Source: Agmasoma carcini (nom. nud.) (Eukaryota > Microsporidia > Thelohaniidae). Taken from it: a stretch of DNA of 42,126 bases. A program made the translations under genes and the position numbers. Numbering within the stretch: the first letter of the stretch is position 1; each line of letters begins with the position of its first letter. The notes under the pieces are model-generated. The model did not search any database and was not told the origin of the DNA. It saw only the letters and a list, made by a program, of their open reading frames with translations. Below are positions 1-9,008 of this stretch, piece after piece. The stretch lies in assembly GCA_029232285.1 (NCBI GenBank), contig JAOXFI010000031.1:1-42126 (forward strand), read 5' to 3'.

Positions 1-120
1 CTATTATATACTATTATATACTTATATACTATTATATTATATACTATTATACTTATATCCAATACTTATATACTTATATCCAATACTTATATAATTATAT
101 AATTATATAATATTGACATA
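1..120. repeat. A/T low-complexity stretch
   Basis: Irregular repeats of TATAC/TTATA/ATATCC type run from the window edge to about 110. They have no coding potential and look like a simple-sequence expansion. Confidence 0.7.
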
Positions 121-171
121 TTTAAAAAAAATATAAGTCAAAAATAAAAATTTATATAAATAAAATTTTAA

Positions 172-177
172 AAATTT
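172..177 (+). promoter_or_regulatory. AAATTT start-proximal element
   Basis: AAATTT lies 4 nt upstream of the ATG at 182. It is part of a pattern shared by most genes in the window and supports this small ORF as a real gene. Confidence 0.45.
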
Positions 178-181
178 AATC

Positions 182-748
182 ATGTTTTTATATTTATTAT
201 TGAACTTTATAAAATCTGATTCATTTACATCTTTGAATATTGGCAATGAAATAAATTTAAATATTATTAAAGAAAATAAATGTAAAGAATTTACAAATAA
301 CGTTGGTTTTTATGGTCTTCCTATAAAATTATTTGAAGATAATTCTTCTAAGTTAAATATTGCTTATAAGAAAATGTTATTTTTAGTAAAATATTATCAA
401 CATGAGAAAGTGAAAGCTGATGTAGAAATGTATCTTTATTTTTATAAAAATTTGAATAATGTTAAAGTTAAAATAATGGAAAAGTATTGTTTTATTATAA
501 AATATAAAGAAGAGGATTTATTTTATGATAAAGATTCGTCTATAGAGGATTCATTTTATAGTAAGAATTCGTCTATTAGTAAAGATTCATCTATAAAGGA
601 GGATTCACATATTAGTAAAGATTCATCTATAAAGGAGGATTCACATAATAGTAAAGATTCATCTATTGAGAGTAAAAATTTATTATATTTTGCAGTGGTC
701 TTAACACATACAAAAGAAAAGAAATTTATTACTTTATTTATTGAATAA
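182..748 (+). CDS. hypothetical protein with 12-residue repeats
   Basis: A 188-residue protein that I do not recognise. The first 10 residues (MFLYLLLNFI) are hydrophobic and may be part of a weak signal peptide. Residues about 1-115 are Lys/Asn/Tyr-rich and non-repetitive. Residues about 118-160 hold Ser-Lys-Asp repeats, with two near-perfect copies of a 36-bp unit coding SKDSSIKEDSHI/N plus degenerate flanking copies. A hydrophobic stretch (LLYFAVVLT) follows close to the C-terminus. The start is supported by an AAATTT element at 172-177, four bases before the ATG, which matches the pattern at other genes here. Such repeat-bearing proteins often vary in copy number between isolates. No function can be assigned. 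Confidence 0.6.
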   Translation: MFLYLLLNFIKSDSFTSLNIGNEINLNIIKENKCKEFTNNVGFYGLPIKLFEDNSSKLNIAYKKMLFLVKYYQHEKVKADVEMYLYFYKNLNNVKVKIMEKYCFIIKYKEEDLFYDKDSSIEDSFYSKNSSISKDSSIKEDSHISKDSSIKEDSHNSKDSSIESKNLLYFAVVLTHTKEKKFITLFIE

Positions 749-864
749 ATTTATTTTTAATAATATATTATAACATAGTAAATATTAAGAGTGAGTAAAA
801 GTGTTATTATACGTAACTAGAGTAGTTATAAGTCTTAAAAGTTTGTAATTTATGATTAAAAATA

Positions 865-931
865 GAAAATTTAAGTATTATTTATCATTTCTGAAAATTT
901 AAGTATTATTTATCATTTCTGAAAATTTAAG
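865..931. repeat. 28-bp tandem repeat, 2.4 copies
   Basis: The 28-bp unit beginning GAAAATTTAAGTATTA is repeated at 865-892 and 893-920, and a partial third copy runs to 931. It lies in the gene-free stretch 749-1218, where nothing else is visible. Confidence 0.85.
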
Positions 932-1218
932 ATTTTATTAATAAATGATATATTATATTTATTATATTTATCAAATTATTTATATAAATGATACATTATA
1001 GTTATTATAGTTATTGTATATTGTTAGTACAAATTTTGTTTTAAAAATATTGCTTTTATGAATAGTCGTTGGTTTTTATAATTTAAAATACGGCTTTCTT
1101 AGGTCATCATTGCAATATATATATGATAATAGAAATAATGAGTAGTTCACAAAAAAAATAAAATTGTTTTTCACTTACCTAGAGCTAGCAAAAGATAGTA
1201 TTATGATAATATAGAACG

Positions 1219-1472
1219 ATGATAAAGCTAAATAACAGTTATAGAAATAGATTAGTTGGAGAAGAACTTAAAACTACAAAATTTGGATGTTATAGTATAA
1301 TATATTTGGGTTTTATGACAGGTAAGGGATTAAGAAACTTACTGTTAGTAATGAAAAAAATAAATTTATTTGGTCAGCTCATGATTTACATTCTTTGTGT
1401 CTAAGAATGTATACAGATCAGCTTATTTTTAAACAAGACAAAACATTCAGTCATTTTTCTAAGTTTTTATAA
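1219..1472 (+). pseudogene. decayed Tc1/mariner transposase fragment
   Basis: The reading frame at 1219-1404 contains the segment KFGCYSIIYLGFMTGKG, which resembles the Tc1/mariner block KFGG-S-I-VWG-MT-G that follows the first catalytic Asp. After a frame change, codons from 1410 read LIFKQDKTFSHFSKF, which resembles the block around the second catalytic Asp (FQQDNAPCHT-K). The two blocks are in the right order and about the right distance apart, so this is a frameshifted relic and not a 61-residue gene. The WG of the first block is altered to LG. Terminal inverted repeats were not found. The related motif MTGK also occurs in the element at 21310-22510. Confidence 0.6.
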
Positions 1473-1519
1473 AATAACGTTATAATGTAGACCTTGTCTA
1501 ATATATTTGGGTTTTATGA
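1299..1519. repeat. 21-bp direct repeat flanking the transposase relic
   Basis: A 21-bp sequence starting TAATATATTTGGG occurs inside the transposase relic near 1298-1318 and again at 1499-1519. This is probably a partial duplication during decay. Confidence 0.6.
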
Positions 1520-1590
1520 AATATTAAAATTATGATCTAATATACTAGATAAAAATGTTAAAAATTGATTTTTACAATATATATAATACA

Positions 1591-1617
1591 CTAACTAACT
1601 GACTAACTAACTGACTG

Positions 1618-1670
<53 letters not shown>

Positions 1671-1675
1671 ACTAA
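1591..1675. repeat. (CTAA/CTGA)n microsatellite
   Basis: About 20 copies of CTAA, with a few CTGA variants near the 5' end of the tract. The same motif on the opposite strand forms the tract at 37875-37966. Confidence 0.95.
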
Positions 1676-3190
1676 AATAAAATACAATGAATTATATCTG
1701 TGCAAGATTATAGATTTTTCAATAGTTAAAAGTACTGAATTTAACGCTTATACATATAATAACTAACTATTTTATCTTAAAGTATGATGTATTAGAATCT
1801 TAAAGCATATTTAAATAAAATTGTTTACGTATAGATAATTCATAATAAGAAATATAAAATTTTAATAATAAACTCATGTTATAACATTGACTTATCTTTA
1901 TATATCAACTGGAGATGATTTAAATTATAATTGAATCTTATCATGCAACAATCAATTTCTTAAATTTATAAAAAGGTTACTAAAGCTAAATTATATACTT
2001 AAAATCTCTATTTGACTTGATTGTCAATAAATCTAAATTTTTATACTATAAATGGCTTGTTAAAATTAAAATTAAAATTGATAATATTTGAGCATGATCA
2101 ACAAGATGAACTTATTCAAAAAGGAAATAATGAATCTCAATATAAATCTTAAAATTTATTTATTTTATAATAAAATCAAACAAGTAGAAAAGGAATTGAT
2201 TGTGAACGTATACACTTCATCACAAAAATATTGATTTTTCTACTCACTTTATAACAAAAGACAATAAAATGAAAATAAATTTTTGTTATTTATATTTTAT
2301 AACTGTCATTGAATAAATTAGAGTATTTTGATCATATAATTAGAAAAGTATCATACGAATGCGAAATTATTATTTTTCGTTATTTATTTAAGTTCAAAAA
2401 ATTAATTAATAAGTGATTTGAAAATAAAATGTAAATTTGATGAAAAAATATTATATTTGATCTCAAGTTAATCAGAGTGTAGAACAATGCAGATAATCTG
2501 AAATACCTAAAAACTTAAAAATAGAAATTTTAATAATTTTATATATAATGTTATATATGAAAATAGAAATCTTAATGTTTTTGATCAATACAAATATGAA
2601 AATAGAAATTTTAATATTTTATATATAATGTTATATATGAAAATTCGAATCATAACCATTCTTTAAAACATGAATTTATCAAATTATAAAATACCACATA
2701 AACCATCTAAAGGTCTGACAAATATTACTTTTGTTAATAAAATAATATATACAACTGCACATAAGCCTGAAATCTAAAAAAATCGGTAAATGTGATGAGT
2801 CTTTTATATTTGTATTCATATTAAAATTTAAAACTTTTATATTAAAATTTAAGAATGATTATAATCAAAACTTCGTTATATATAATTATATATTTGAATC
2901 TTTTATCAAAAATGGGTTGTGTTGGATATTAATTTAAAGGTGCAACTTTTCTTATCTTAATGTTTATTAATTAATCACAACATGTTTAAAACATGCAGAA
3001 TTAAGATTGAAATTATAAAAATACATTTTACAGCATACCTTGTAATCATTAACATAAAAATAACCATTTATAACAAATAAATACTTTAACTTACACATAT
3101 TTAGCTGATAATAACATAAAAGACCACTATAGCTCATATAATCACAATTATAATGATATTATAGTTATTTCTTATGTATATTACATATAT

Positions 3191-3338
3191 CTAATGTTTG
3201 TATTGTTTTATATATTAAAATTATCTATCACTCATTATTAACTTTTTTATAGTTTCAATTCATCTAAAGTTTGTATTGTTTTATATACTAAAATTATCTA
3301 TCACTCATTATTAACTTTTTTATACTTTCAATTCATCA
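3191..3338. repeat. 73-bp tandem duplication
   Basis: Two adjacent copies begin at about 3191 and 3264. They share TTTGTATTGTTTTATATA and TTATCTATCACTCATTATTA with only a few differences. Confidence 0.9.
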
Positions 3339-3430
3339 AGTCTATTTTCTATCTTTTGATGAACTGTAATCGGTTATCATCAAAATTAAATTATTATTTG
3401 GTATAAATAAAGAAAGGTGTTAAATTATTG

Positions 3431-3676
3431 TAGAATATGCATCAGTAACATATTTTAGGCTCATTGTTAAAGTTATTAGCTTATTATTTGATAATCGTCA
3501 ATTCTAAGTTATAGAATGTGCATCAGTAACATATTTTTTAGGCTCATTGTTAAAGTTATTAGCTTATTATTTGATAATCGTCAATTCTAAGTTATAGAAT
3601 ATGCATCAGTAACATATTTTAGGTTCATTGTTAAAGTTATTAGCTTATTATTTGATAATCGTCAATTCTAAGTTAT
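3431..3676. repeat. 81-83-bp tandem repeat, 3 copies
   Basis: Copies start at 3431, 3512 and 3595, each beginning TAGAATRTGCATCAGTAACA and ending near CGTCAATTCTAAGTTAT. The copies differ by small T-run indels and single bases. The array ends about 180 bp upstream of the SMP/C2 gene. Confidence 0.93.
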
Positions 3677-3849
3677 CAAAACCTGTACCAGCTGTCATAT
3701 TTTTAATTATTTAACCTAATATTTAAGAAATCTAATTAATTTTGGTCTTTAAATCATTATAATCCTTCCATAATATAAACCTGTTAGTTTTATAGAAATT
3801 CTGTACATCTTTCAATTATTTTCTTTTATTTATAAATTTTGTTTTTTAC

Positions 3850-3859
3850 AAATTTTTCC
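3850..3859 (+). promoter_or_regulatory. AAATTTTTCC start signal
   Basis: AAATTT at 3850-3855 followed by CC abuts the ATG at 3860. It favours that ATG over the upstream in-frame TTG at 3839 as the true start. Confidence 0.6.
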
Positions 3860-6736
3860 ATGGAAGGTGAAATAATAGAACCAATTGATGACGACAAAAA
3901 AACCATCGGAGAGCTAGTGATTACCCCTAATAAAATACCTATAATGGATGAACCACCCGTAGACATCCCAAAAGGTCGTAAGATACATGGCTGTATGAAC
4001 TTTACACCTAAAGGTACCTTCTTTTCTTTTTTAAACTTACCTGCTATAATCATTTTTGCAATGTTGTCCGGATATTTAATAGGATACTTCAACTTCTCTA
4101 TACTCTTTCTCATACTCTTATCATACTCATTCTACTCCTTTTTTAAGAACAGAACTCAACAATATTTACTATATCTGGAAAATAAATCAAACATGACCAA
4201 ACAATTAGATACCATAGGTGAATCAGAATCAGTCATGTGGCTAAATCATATAATTGAAAAATTTTGGAATGTAAGTGAAGCAACTATCTCATCAATAATA
4301 TATACAGAAGTAAATAAAGTATTAAAAGAGGTTAAACCACCTTTAATAAAATCTCTAAAACTTACAGAGCTCACTTTGGGCACAAGCTCACCTATTCTTA
4401 GCAATTTTTCATTTGTTAATCAAAAGGACGACAAAATGATTGTACAGTTCGAATTCAGATTTATACCAAACCAAACACCTGAAGATTTGCAGTGGTACTA
4501 TGGAGGTGATAAAAAAGAATGGAACACATGCATAGAATTGACTGCCACAGTAAACAAATTCTTAAAATTTCCAGTTCAGGTCAGAGATTTTTGTTTTGCT
4601 GGTAAAATTTTAATGGAAATTGAACTGATGCACAAGTTGGCATTCATCAAAACTGCCAAGGTATCATTTATTGAAAACCCAGTAATTAATTTCGTACTTG
4701 TCCCATTAAATACTGTTGATTTCATGGATATTCCATTATTGAGAAACTTTGTTCACAAAGTGATGAATGATGTCATTAATAAGCAACTGGTAAGTCCTAA
4801 TTTCATTGAAGTAAATCTTGAGGACTTGGCTAAATATAGAGGTAAGCGTGTTGGTGTTTTGATGATTCATATAGGCTCTCTTGAAACAAGTAATGTGAAG
4901 AATTTTCATATACAACTTGATGTTAACGGTAGAACTTTCGGTAGGACATCAAAGCTTGAGCCTCCGTTTGAATTTAATGAGACCTTCTACTATATCGTTT
5001 CAGATACCGACTTGGTTGTTAATCTAACGTGTTTTGATGATTCTCTAAAATCTTATCATGGTAAAATCTTCTTGAGAAATTGCAATAAGTTTAAATTCTT
5101 TGACAAAGTTGAACTTTACAATCTAGGCTTGTGTGAATGTGGTCTTAACTTCATGCCAATTACTAAAGAGTACTCGGAGTACGCAATTGTTAATTTTTCA
5201 GTTGTTTGTATAGAAAATTTACACTGTAGAGGCCAAAGTATCAATAAGTTGTATTCTACATATGTCAAGATAAGCATAGAAACTAAAGAAACTTATTATA
5301 AAAGCAAAGTATTGAAAACATTTGAGACAAGACGTATCTTTTCATCTAAGAACCCATATTTTAATGATGGATTTTCATATTTTGTTAAAGACTTTGATCA
5401 ATATGTGATTAGGTTCACAATTATTGATGAAAAGGAGGGTAAAGAGCTTGGTTTTATAGTGCTATGTTTATCAGACATTAAAAAAGAAGGAACTTATAAA
5501 TACAGACTTTCTAATGTTGTAAATGGTGATATTGAATTGGGTTTTAATTTCCAATATGTTGATATTCAGAATGAAGTAGTAAAAGAAATTGAAGATGAGG
5601 TCGAATATATAAGAAATAGGACAAATTGTGATAACGAGAGTTTAGGTGATCCTTCTGTAGATTCTGTACATGAAGAGACTGAACTTCTCGTAGCACCGCT
5701 AAATTTGGGTATTTATAGATCCGATCCTATAAAAAACAGATTTGCAGACTTTACGAATGTATATAAAGTGTCGGTAGATAATGTTTCTAAAGATGGTATT
5801 TACTACTTCTTTTTCGAGACGAGCTACTCAATTTTTAAAATTGAAGCTTTTACAACTGAAATTAAATATGGCCAAGATGTGATTATACCTGTAGCTAATG
5901 AGGATAATATTTTGGTTAGAATGTTTAAGAAAACTACAAATGGAGATGTTTTTGTTTCGGAAGAGATTTTTGATTTTGATCAGCCTATTGTCGTATTTGA
6001 AGATATTCGTGTTGAGTTTAGAATACAAATTGGATTTATTGAGGATTATAATGGATCTAAGGCAGACAATAAGTTTATTGTGTCTCAGTTCCAGCTTTCT
6101 GGTTTAGAGAGGAACAATTTTATGTTAAGATATCGTGGTTTTACAACCCCATTTATTTACTCAGTCAATACCTCTATAGGTACACAAGCAACTATGAATC
6201 TTGATTTGATTAATGGATCAAGGATCAAAACATTTGATGTACAACTTATGAATCAACATACAACCATTGAAAAACTTGGCAATATTAAAATAAAATCACA
6301 AATTGCATCATTTGATTATAATGAACCATTAAATGAGACAAAACTAGTGATAAATCTCTTAAAAGCTTTTAACTTGAGACCTGTCGATGGAGATTCTAGT
6401 GATCCATATGTAAAGCTTTATCTTAATGGTGATCGGATTCATACTTCTTCAACTAAATGGCGAAATCTTAATCCTTTGTTTTCTGAAAGGCTGGAGGTAA
6501 ACGTTTTCAAGCAGGTTGATGTTTTAGGTATTTTTATTTTTGACAAAAATAGCATAGCCTCTGATACTGTGATCTGCTATAGAGAGTTAAGAATGATAAA
6601 TATTAAAGAAGGATATTCTAAATATGATATATACCTTAATGATGATGATACTAAAGTACTGGGTGATTCTTATCTACAAATAATATTCGAACTTAGAAAA
6701 ATTGATGCTTCTAAAAAGGTAAAGATTAATTATTAA
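3860..6736 (+). CDS. tricalbin/extended-synaptotagmin-like SMP and C2 protein
   Basis: A 958-residue protein likely to tether the ER to the plasma membrane and shuttle lipids. From the sequence: a cytosolic N-terminus; a hydrophobic hairpin at about residues 58-95; and an SMP (lipid-binding) domain at about 120-325, opening with the family-like ESVMWLNHIIEKFW and followed by VNKVLKEVKPPLIKSLKLTELTLG. C2-like domains follow from about 330 to the end. The last, at about 825-935, has the canonical loop GDSSDPYVKL plus LNPLFSE and IFDKNS. The earlier C2-like units lack the Asp clusters, so only the last looks able to bind calcium. The architecture (hairpin, SMP, C2 series) is that of yeast tricalbins and E-Syts, and the length is near the low end for tricalbins. 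The start at ATG 3860 is chosen for its TTTTTCCATGG context. There is no same-strand neighbour close enough for co-transcription. Confidence 0.85.
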   Translation: MEGEIIEPIDDDKKTIGELVITPNKIPIMDEPPVDIPKGRKIHGCMNFTPKGTFFSFLNLPAIIIFAMLSGYLIGYFNFSILFLILLSYSFYSFFKNRTQQYLLYLENKSNMTKQLDTIGESESVMWLNHIIEKFWNVSEATISSIIYTEVNKVLKEVKPPLIKSLKLTELTLGTSSPILSNFSFVNQKDDKMIVQFEFRFIPNQTPEDLQWYYGGDKKEWNTCIELTATVNKFLKFPVQVRDFCFAGKILMEIELMHKLAFIKTAKVSFIENPVINFVLVPLNTVDFMDIPLLRNFVHKVMNDVINKQLVSPNFIEVNLEDLAKYRGKRVGVLMIHIGSLETSNVKNFHIQLDVNGRTFGRTSKLEPPFEFNETFYYIVSDTDLVVNLTCFDDSLKSYHGKIFLRNCNKFKFFDKVELYNLGLCECGLNFMPITKEYSEYAIVNFSVVCIENLHCRGQSINKLYSTYVKISIETKETYYKSKVLKTFETRRIFSSKNPYFNDGFSYFVKDFDQYVIRFTIIDEKEGKELGFIVLCLSDIKKEGTYKYRLSNVVNGDIELGFNFQYVDIQNEVVKEIEDEVEYIRNRTNCDNESLGDPSVDSVHEETELLVAPLNLGIYRSDPIKNRFADFTNVYKVSVDNVSKDGIYYFFFETSYSIFKIEAFTTEIKYGQDVIIPVANEDNILVRMFKKTTNGDVFVSEEIFDFDQPIVVFEDIRVEFRIQIGFIEDYNGSKADNKFIVSQFQLSGLERNNFMLRYRGFTTPFIYSVNTSIGTQATMNLDLINGSRIKTFDVQLMNQHTTIEKLGNIKIKSQIASFDYNEPLNETKLVINLLKAFNLRPVDGDSSDPYVKLYLNGDRIHTSSTKWRNLNPLFSERLEVNVFKQVDVLGIFIFDKNSIASDTVICYRELRMINIKEGYSKYDIYLNDDDTKVLGDSYLQIIFELRKIDASKKVKINY

Positions 6737-6937
6737 AATTGATTCTAAAATATTTTATTTATTTGTGTGTGATTAAGGGTTATTCAGACATTGATCTATA
6801 AATAGTTTAAGTTTAAATATGAAGGCTTGCGTTTTAACATGTATTATGTTTTTTATTTAGTATATACAATTTAGCTTTTGCAAAAACCACATTTCATGTG
6901 AAAGTTTGGGTCAAATGTTCAATTCTCACCTGATCAC

Positions 6938-6960
6938 CCTATTTCTACATACGAAATAGG
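6938..6960. other. perfect 8-bp inverted repeat (hairpin)
   Basis: CCTATTTC, loop TACATAC, GAAATAGG. It lies about 200 bp past the stop of the SMP/C2 gene. Its role is unknown. Confidence 0.6.
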
Positions 6961-7039
6961 ATTATCATTAGCTTAAAATACAACAATATTTTTTTCAGTG
7001 ATTAGATTATTCAATTTAAAGATGTTTAAAACAATTGTG

Positions 7040-7158
7040 TATGGTCGGTGTGGAATACTAAGATTTACTGCTTTTGATATTGTAAGATTGTCGGTTTTAT
7101 TTATACATGCTTCTTTCAAGCCTCTGATTTTAAGTAGAAACAATAAATCATTGTTTTT
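7040..7158 (-). repeat. dispersed repeat family R, copy 1
   Basis: About 120 bp, starting TATGGTCGGTGTGGAATACT on the plus strand. It is clearly similar to segments at 12290-12400 and 12507-12621. Read on the minus strand it is open and codes KIRGLKEACINKT and KAVNLSIPHRPY, motifs also visible in copy 2, which suggests descent from a coding element. The family was not recognised. Confidence 0.75.
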
Positions 7159-7363
7159 AACACAATGCTAATCAAAAGTCCTTAAGAAATGGATTTTTAA
7201 ATCTTAAATGTTATTTCTTATAAAGATAGATCAATATGCCCTAGCATGAAGATACAACAATTTATCAATACAAATTTATTTATATCTATTTTGAAAAAAA
7301 TATAATTAAATCACTATCGTTATAATAATAAATAAAAAATATTGTTTTTTGATCTTTTATTCT

Positions 7364-8089
7364 TTAGAATATTATACTACATATAAAGATTGCACCCATA
7401 GAGATCATCAAAGCATTGGAAGCAGCACTATTGGTTTTTTTCTTTGCATCTGTACTTTTGGTGTCTGATGATTTATTCTTAGATTTCTTCTCCTTCTTAT
7501 CATCATCTTCATCGCTTTCTCCCTTTTTCTTAGACTTTTTATCCTTCTTGCTACTTTTTTCTTTAGTATCTTTAACCATTCCAGCTCCTACAACAGTAAA
7601 AGGATCTTCTTCAGGTAATTGCATCGGAGGATAGTTATTTTGCACGGGTGGTAATATGGTCTCTTGTGGCATTTGATATGAATAGGTCTCTTGCATAGGA
7701 GGTAACATAGTTTGTTGATACGGATCAATATAATACATTTGCTGGGGTGGATTGCTAGTCATCTGTGGCATTTGATATGGGACATTATGTATAGGAGTAT
7801 TGGATTGCATATGAGGTGAAGTGTTAATTGGTGGTGTATTTGCTCGGTACTGGTCCATTGTTTCTGCACCTTGTAAAAAGGCCATACTAACGTCCTCTCC
7901 CTGAACTACAAATGGATCTCCTGAATTAAAATACTCGGGATTAGACCAGTTTCCTGATCCATCGCAAGTGCTGATTGAAACACCATTATCACCAATTGTC
8001 ACTTGAGCCTCTTTACAATTAGAAGTATCTATAGTAATGGTTCTAGCCATGATGCTCATATTCTGGAGCGGTAGCAATATAAAAAACAT
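7364..8089 (-). CDS. predicted surface or tail-anchored protein, Gln/Pro/Met-rich with Lys-rich stalk
   Basis: A 241-residue protein not recognised by family. The N-terminus MFFILLPLQNMSIMA is short and hydrophobic and may be a signal peptide. Residues about 16-80 form a non-repetitive region with two Cys (C25, C42). Residues about 85-160 are rich in Pro, Gln, Met and Tyr (PPMQ, PPVQ, YQMP units). Residues about 173-219 are a charged Lys/Ser/Asp stretch. The protein ends in a 20-residue hydrophobic tail after small residues (NSAASNALMISMG), as expected for a GPI-anchor signal or a tail anchor. By analogy with the basic, GPI-anchored spore-wall proteins of microsporidia this could be a spore-wall or surface protein; that is inference from layout, not homology. 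The start is supported by CCC directly before the ATG. It is divergent from the IQGAP-like gene, 919 bp away. Confidence 0.7.
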   Translation of the reverse strand: MFFILLPLQNMSIMARTITIDTSNCKEAQVTIGDNGVSISTCDGSGNWSNPEYFNSGDPFVVQGEDVSMAFLQGAETMDQYRANTPPINTSPHMQSNTPIHNVPYQMPQMTSNPPQQMYYIDPYQQTMLPPMQETYSYQMPQETILPPVQNNYPPMQLPEEDPFTVVGAGMVKDTKEKSSKKDKKSKKKGESDEDDDKKEKKSKNKSSDTKSTDAKKKTNSAASNALMISMGAIFICSIIF

Positions 8090-8092
8090 GGG
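8090..8092 (-). promoter_or_regulatory. CCC start signal
   Basis: CCC abuts the minus-strand ATG at 8089 (TTATCCCATG). This gene and the HECT gene are the two in the window without an AAATTT element close upstream. Confidence 0.5.
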
Positions 8093-8989
8093 ATAAGAAA
8101 ATCATTTTCTTTTATAGTTGGTATTTTGTTTCATTTTTACAACAAATTATTAAAATTTGTTGGTTTATCATGAAACATTTAAAATTCCTTATAAATTCGA
8201 ATATAAATTTCTTTTAGAATAAGCGAATATGTCGTAATATTTCATGTTAAAAATAGAAAATTATAGTTTTTAAACTTCACTATAAAATTTTAGCTCAGGA
8301 TAAACTAATTTTCAAGAAATTTTCTATATAAAAACAATTTAACCCATCAAGCGTTAACATAATGTTATTTACCGATTTATTACGTATTTAAATTACATTT
8401 TAACTTGAATATTACAAATATAACAACAAAAATCAAAAATAATATTTTTATTTTTTTAATACTGCCGTGTAATAAATTTGACATTTCATATCGTTTTATT
8501 ATTCAAAGATTAGAGGAAATCACTTAATATTTTATTTATAACAGTTTTAAATATGTATTAGATGATCTAAACATTATCTTCGAGAATAATATACGATTAA
8601 ACATGTCAAGGGCTCAATGAAATTAAAAAAAACAACATTTATGTACTATATAACATATAATTTAATATCAATTACTTAGAAATAGGTAGAATCATGTAAA
8701 TGAAAGAAAAGGTTCCAATAGCACAAAAACAATCTTATAAAGTCGTCATTTGAAGGTAAAATCTATAATTCACGAATATGTTAAATTTTTGCTATAAAAT
8801 CAATATTTTGTATTATCAGTAGAAATGATTAAATCATTAATATTAATTTTTCTGTTTTTTATAGTAAAATACGATTAAAAATATTGAATTGAAATATGTC
8901 ACTAAATATTGTAATAATATATAAAAATTATCTTTTTATCAATAAATGATAAGATTTATATTTTCTATACACAATTTTTTTATAATTGA
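8093..8989. other. divergent intergenic region, no feature seen
   Basis: About 900 bp of A/T-rich sequence between the divergent starts at 8089 (minus) and 9009 (plus). No ORF, repeat or RNA was recognised. Promoters of both genes must lie here. Confidence 0.5.
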
Positions 8990-9008
8990 AAATTTTTTAT
9001 TTTTTCCC
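8990..9008 (+). promoter_or_regulatory. AAATTT and CCC start signals
   Basis: AAATTT at 8990-8995 and CCC at 9006-9008 directly before the ATG at 9009. They favour this start over the in-frame ATG at 8946, which would add 21 hydrophobic residues not expected for an IQGAP. Confidence 0.65.

Larger units (their letters stand above)
1473..3849. other. gene-free A/T-rich interval with tandem duplications
   Basis: No ORF with recognisable content. It holds the microsatellite at 1591, a duplicated segment at 2520-2573 and 2598-2645 (shared AATAGAAATTTTAAT and TATATATAATGTTATAT), a two-copy repeat at 3191-3338 and a three-copy repeat at 3431-3676. The rest is featureless A/T-rich sequence. Confidence 0.6.
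6737..7363. other. intergenic interval with hairpin and dispersed repeat
   Basis: This lies between two convergent genes. It contains a perfect 8-bp stem hairpin (6938-6960) and one copy of dispersed repeat family R (7040-7158). Nothing else was recognised. Confidence 0.5.

Noticed and set aside
3431..3676. Regular repeats as a possible CRISPR array
   Set aside because: The copies are contiguous tandem units of 81-83 bp without unique spacers, in a eukaryotic context.
3826..4113. 95-codon minus-strand ORF
   Set aside because: Lies antisense within the SMP/C2 gene and is a shadow of it.
6917..6935. Possible tRNA T-arm-like GTTCAATTCTCACC
   Set aside because: No matching acceptor stem, anticodon arm or D-arm could be built around it.
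8946..9008. Upstream ATG giving a hydrophobic N-terminus on the IQGAP-like protein
   Set aside because: The extension is encoded by A/T-rich DNA that contains the AAATTT and CCC start signals, and IQGAPs have no signal peptide.
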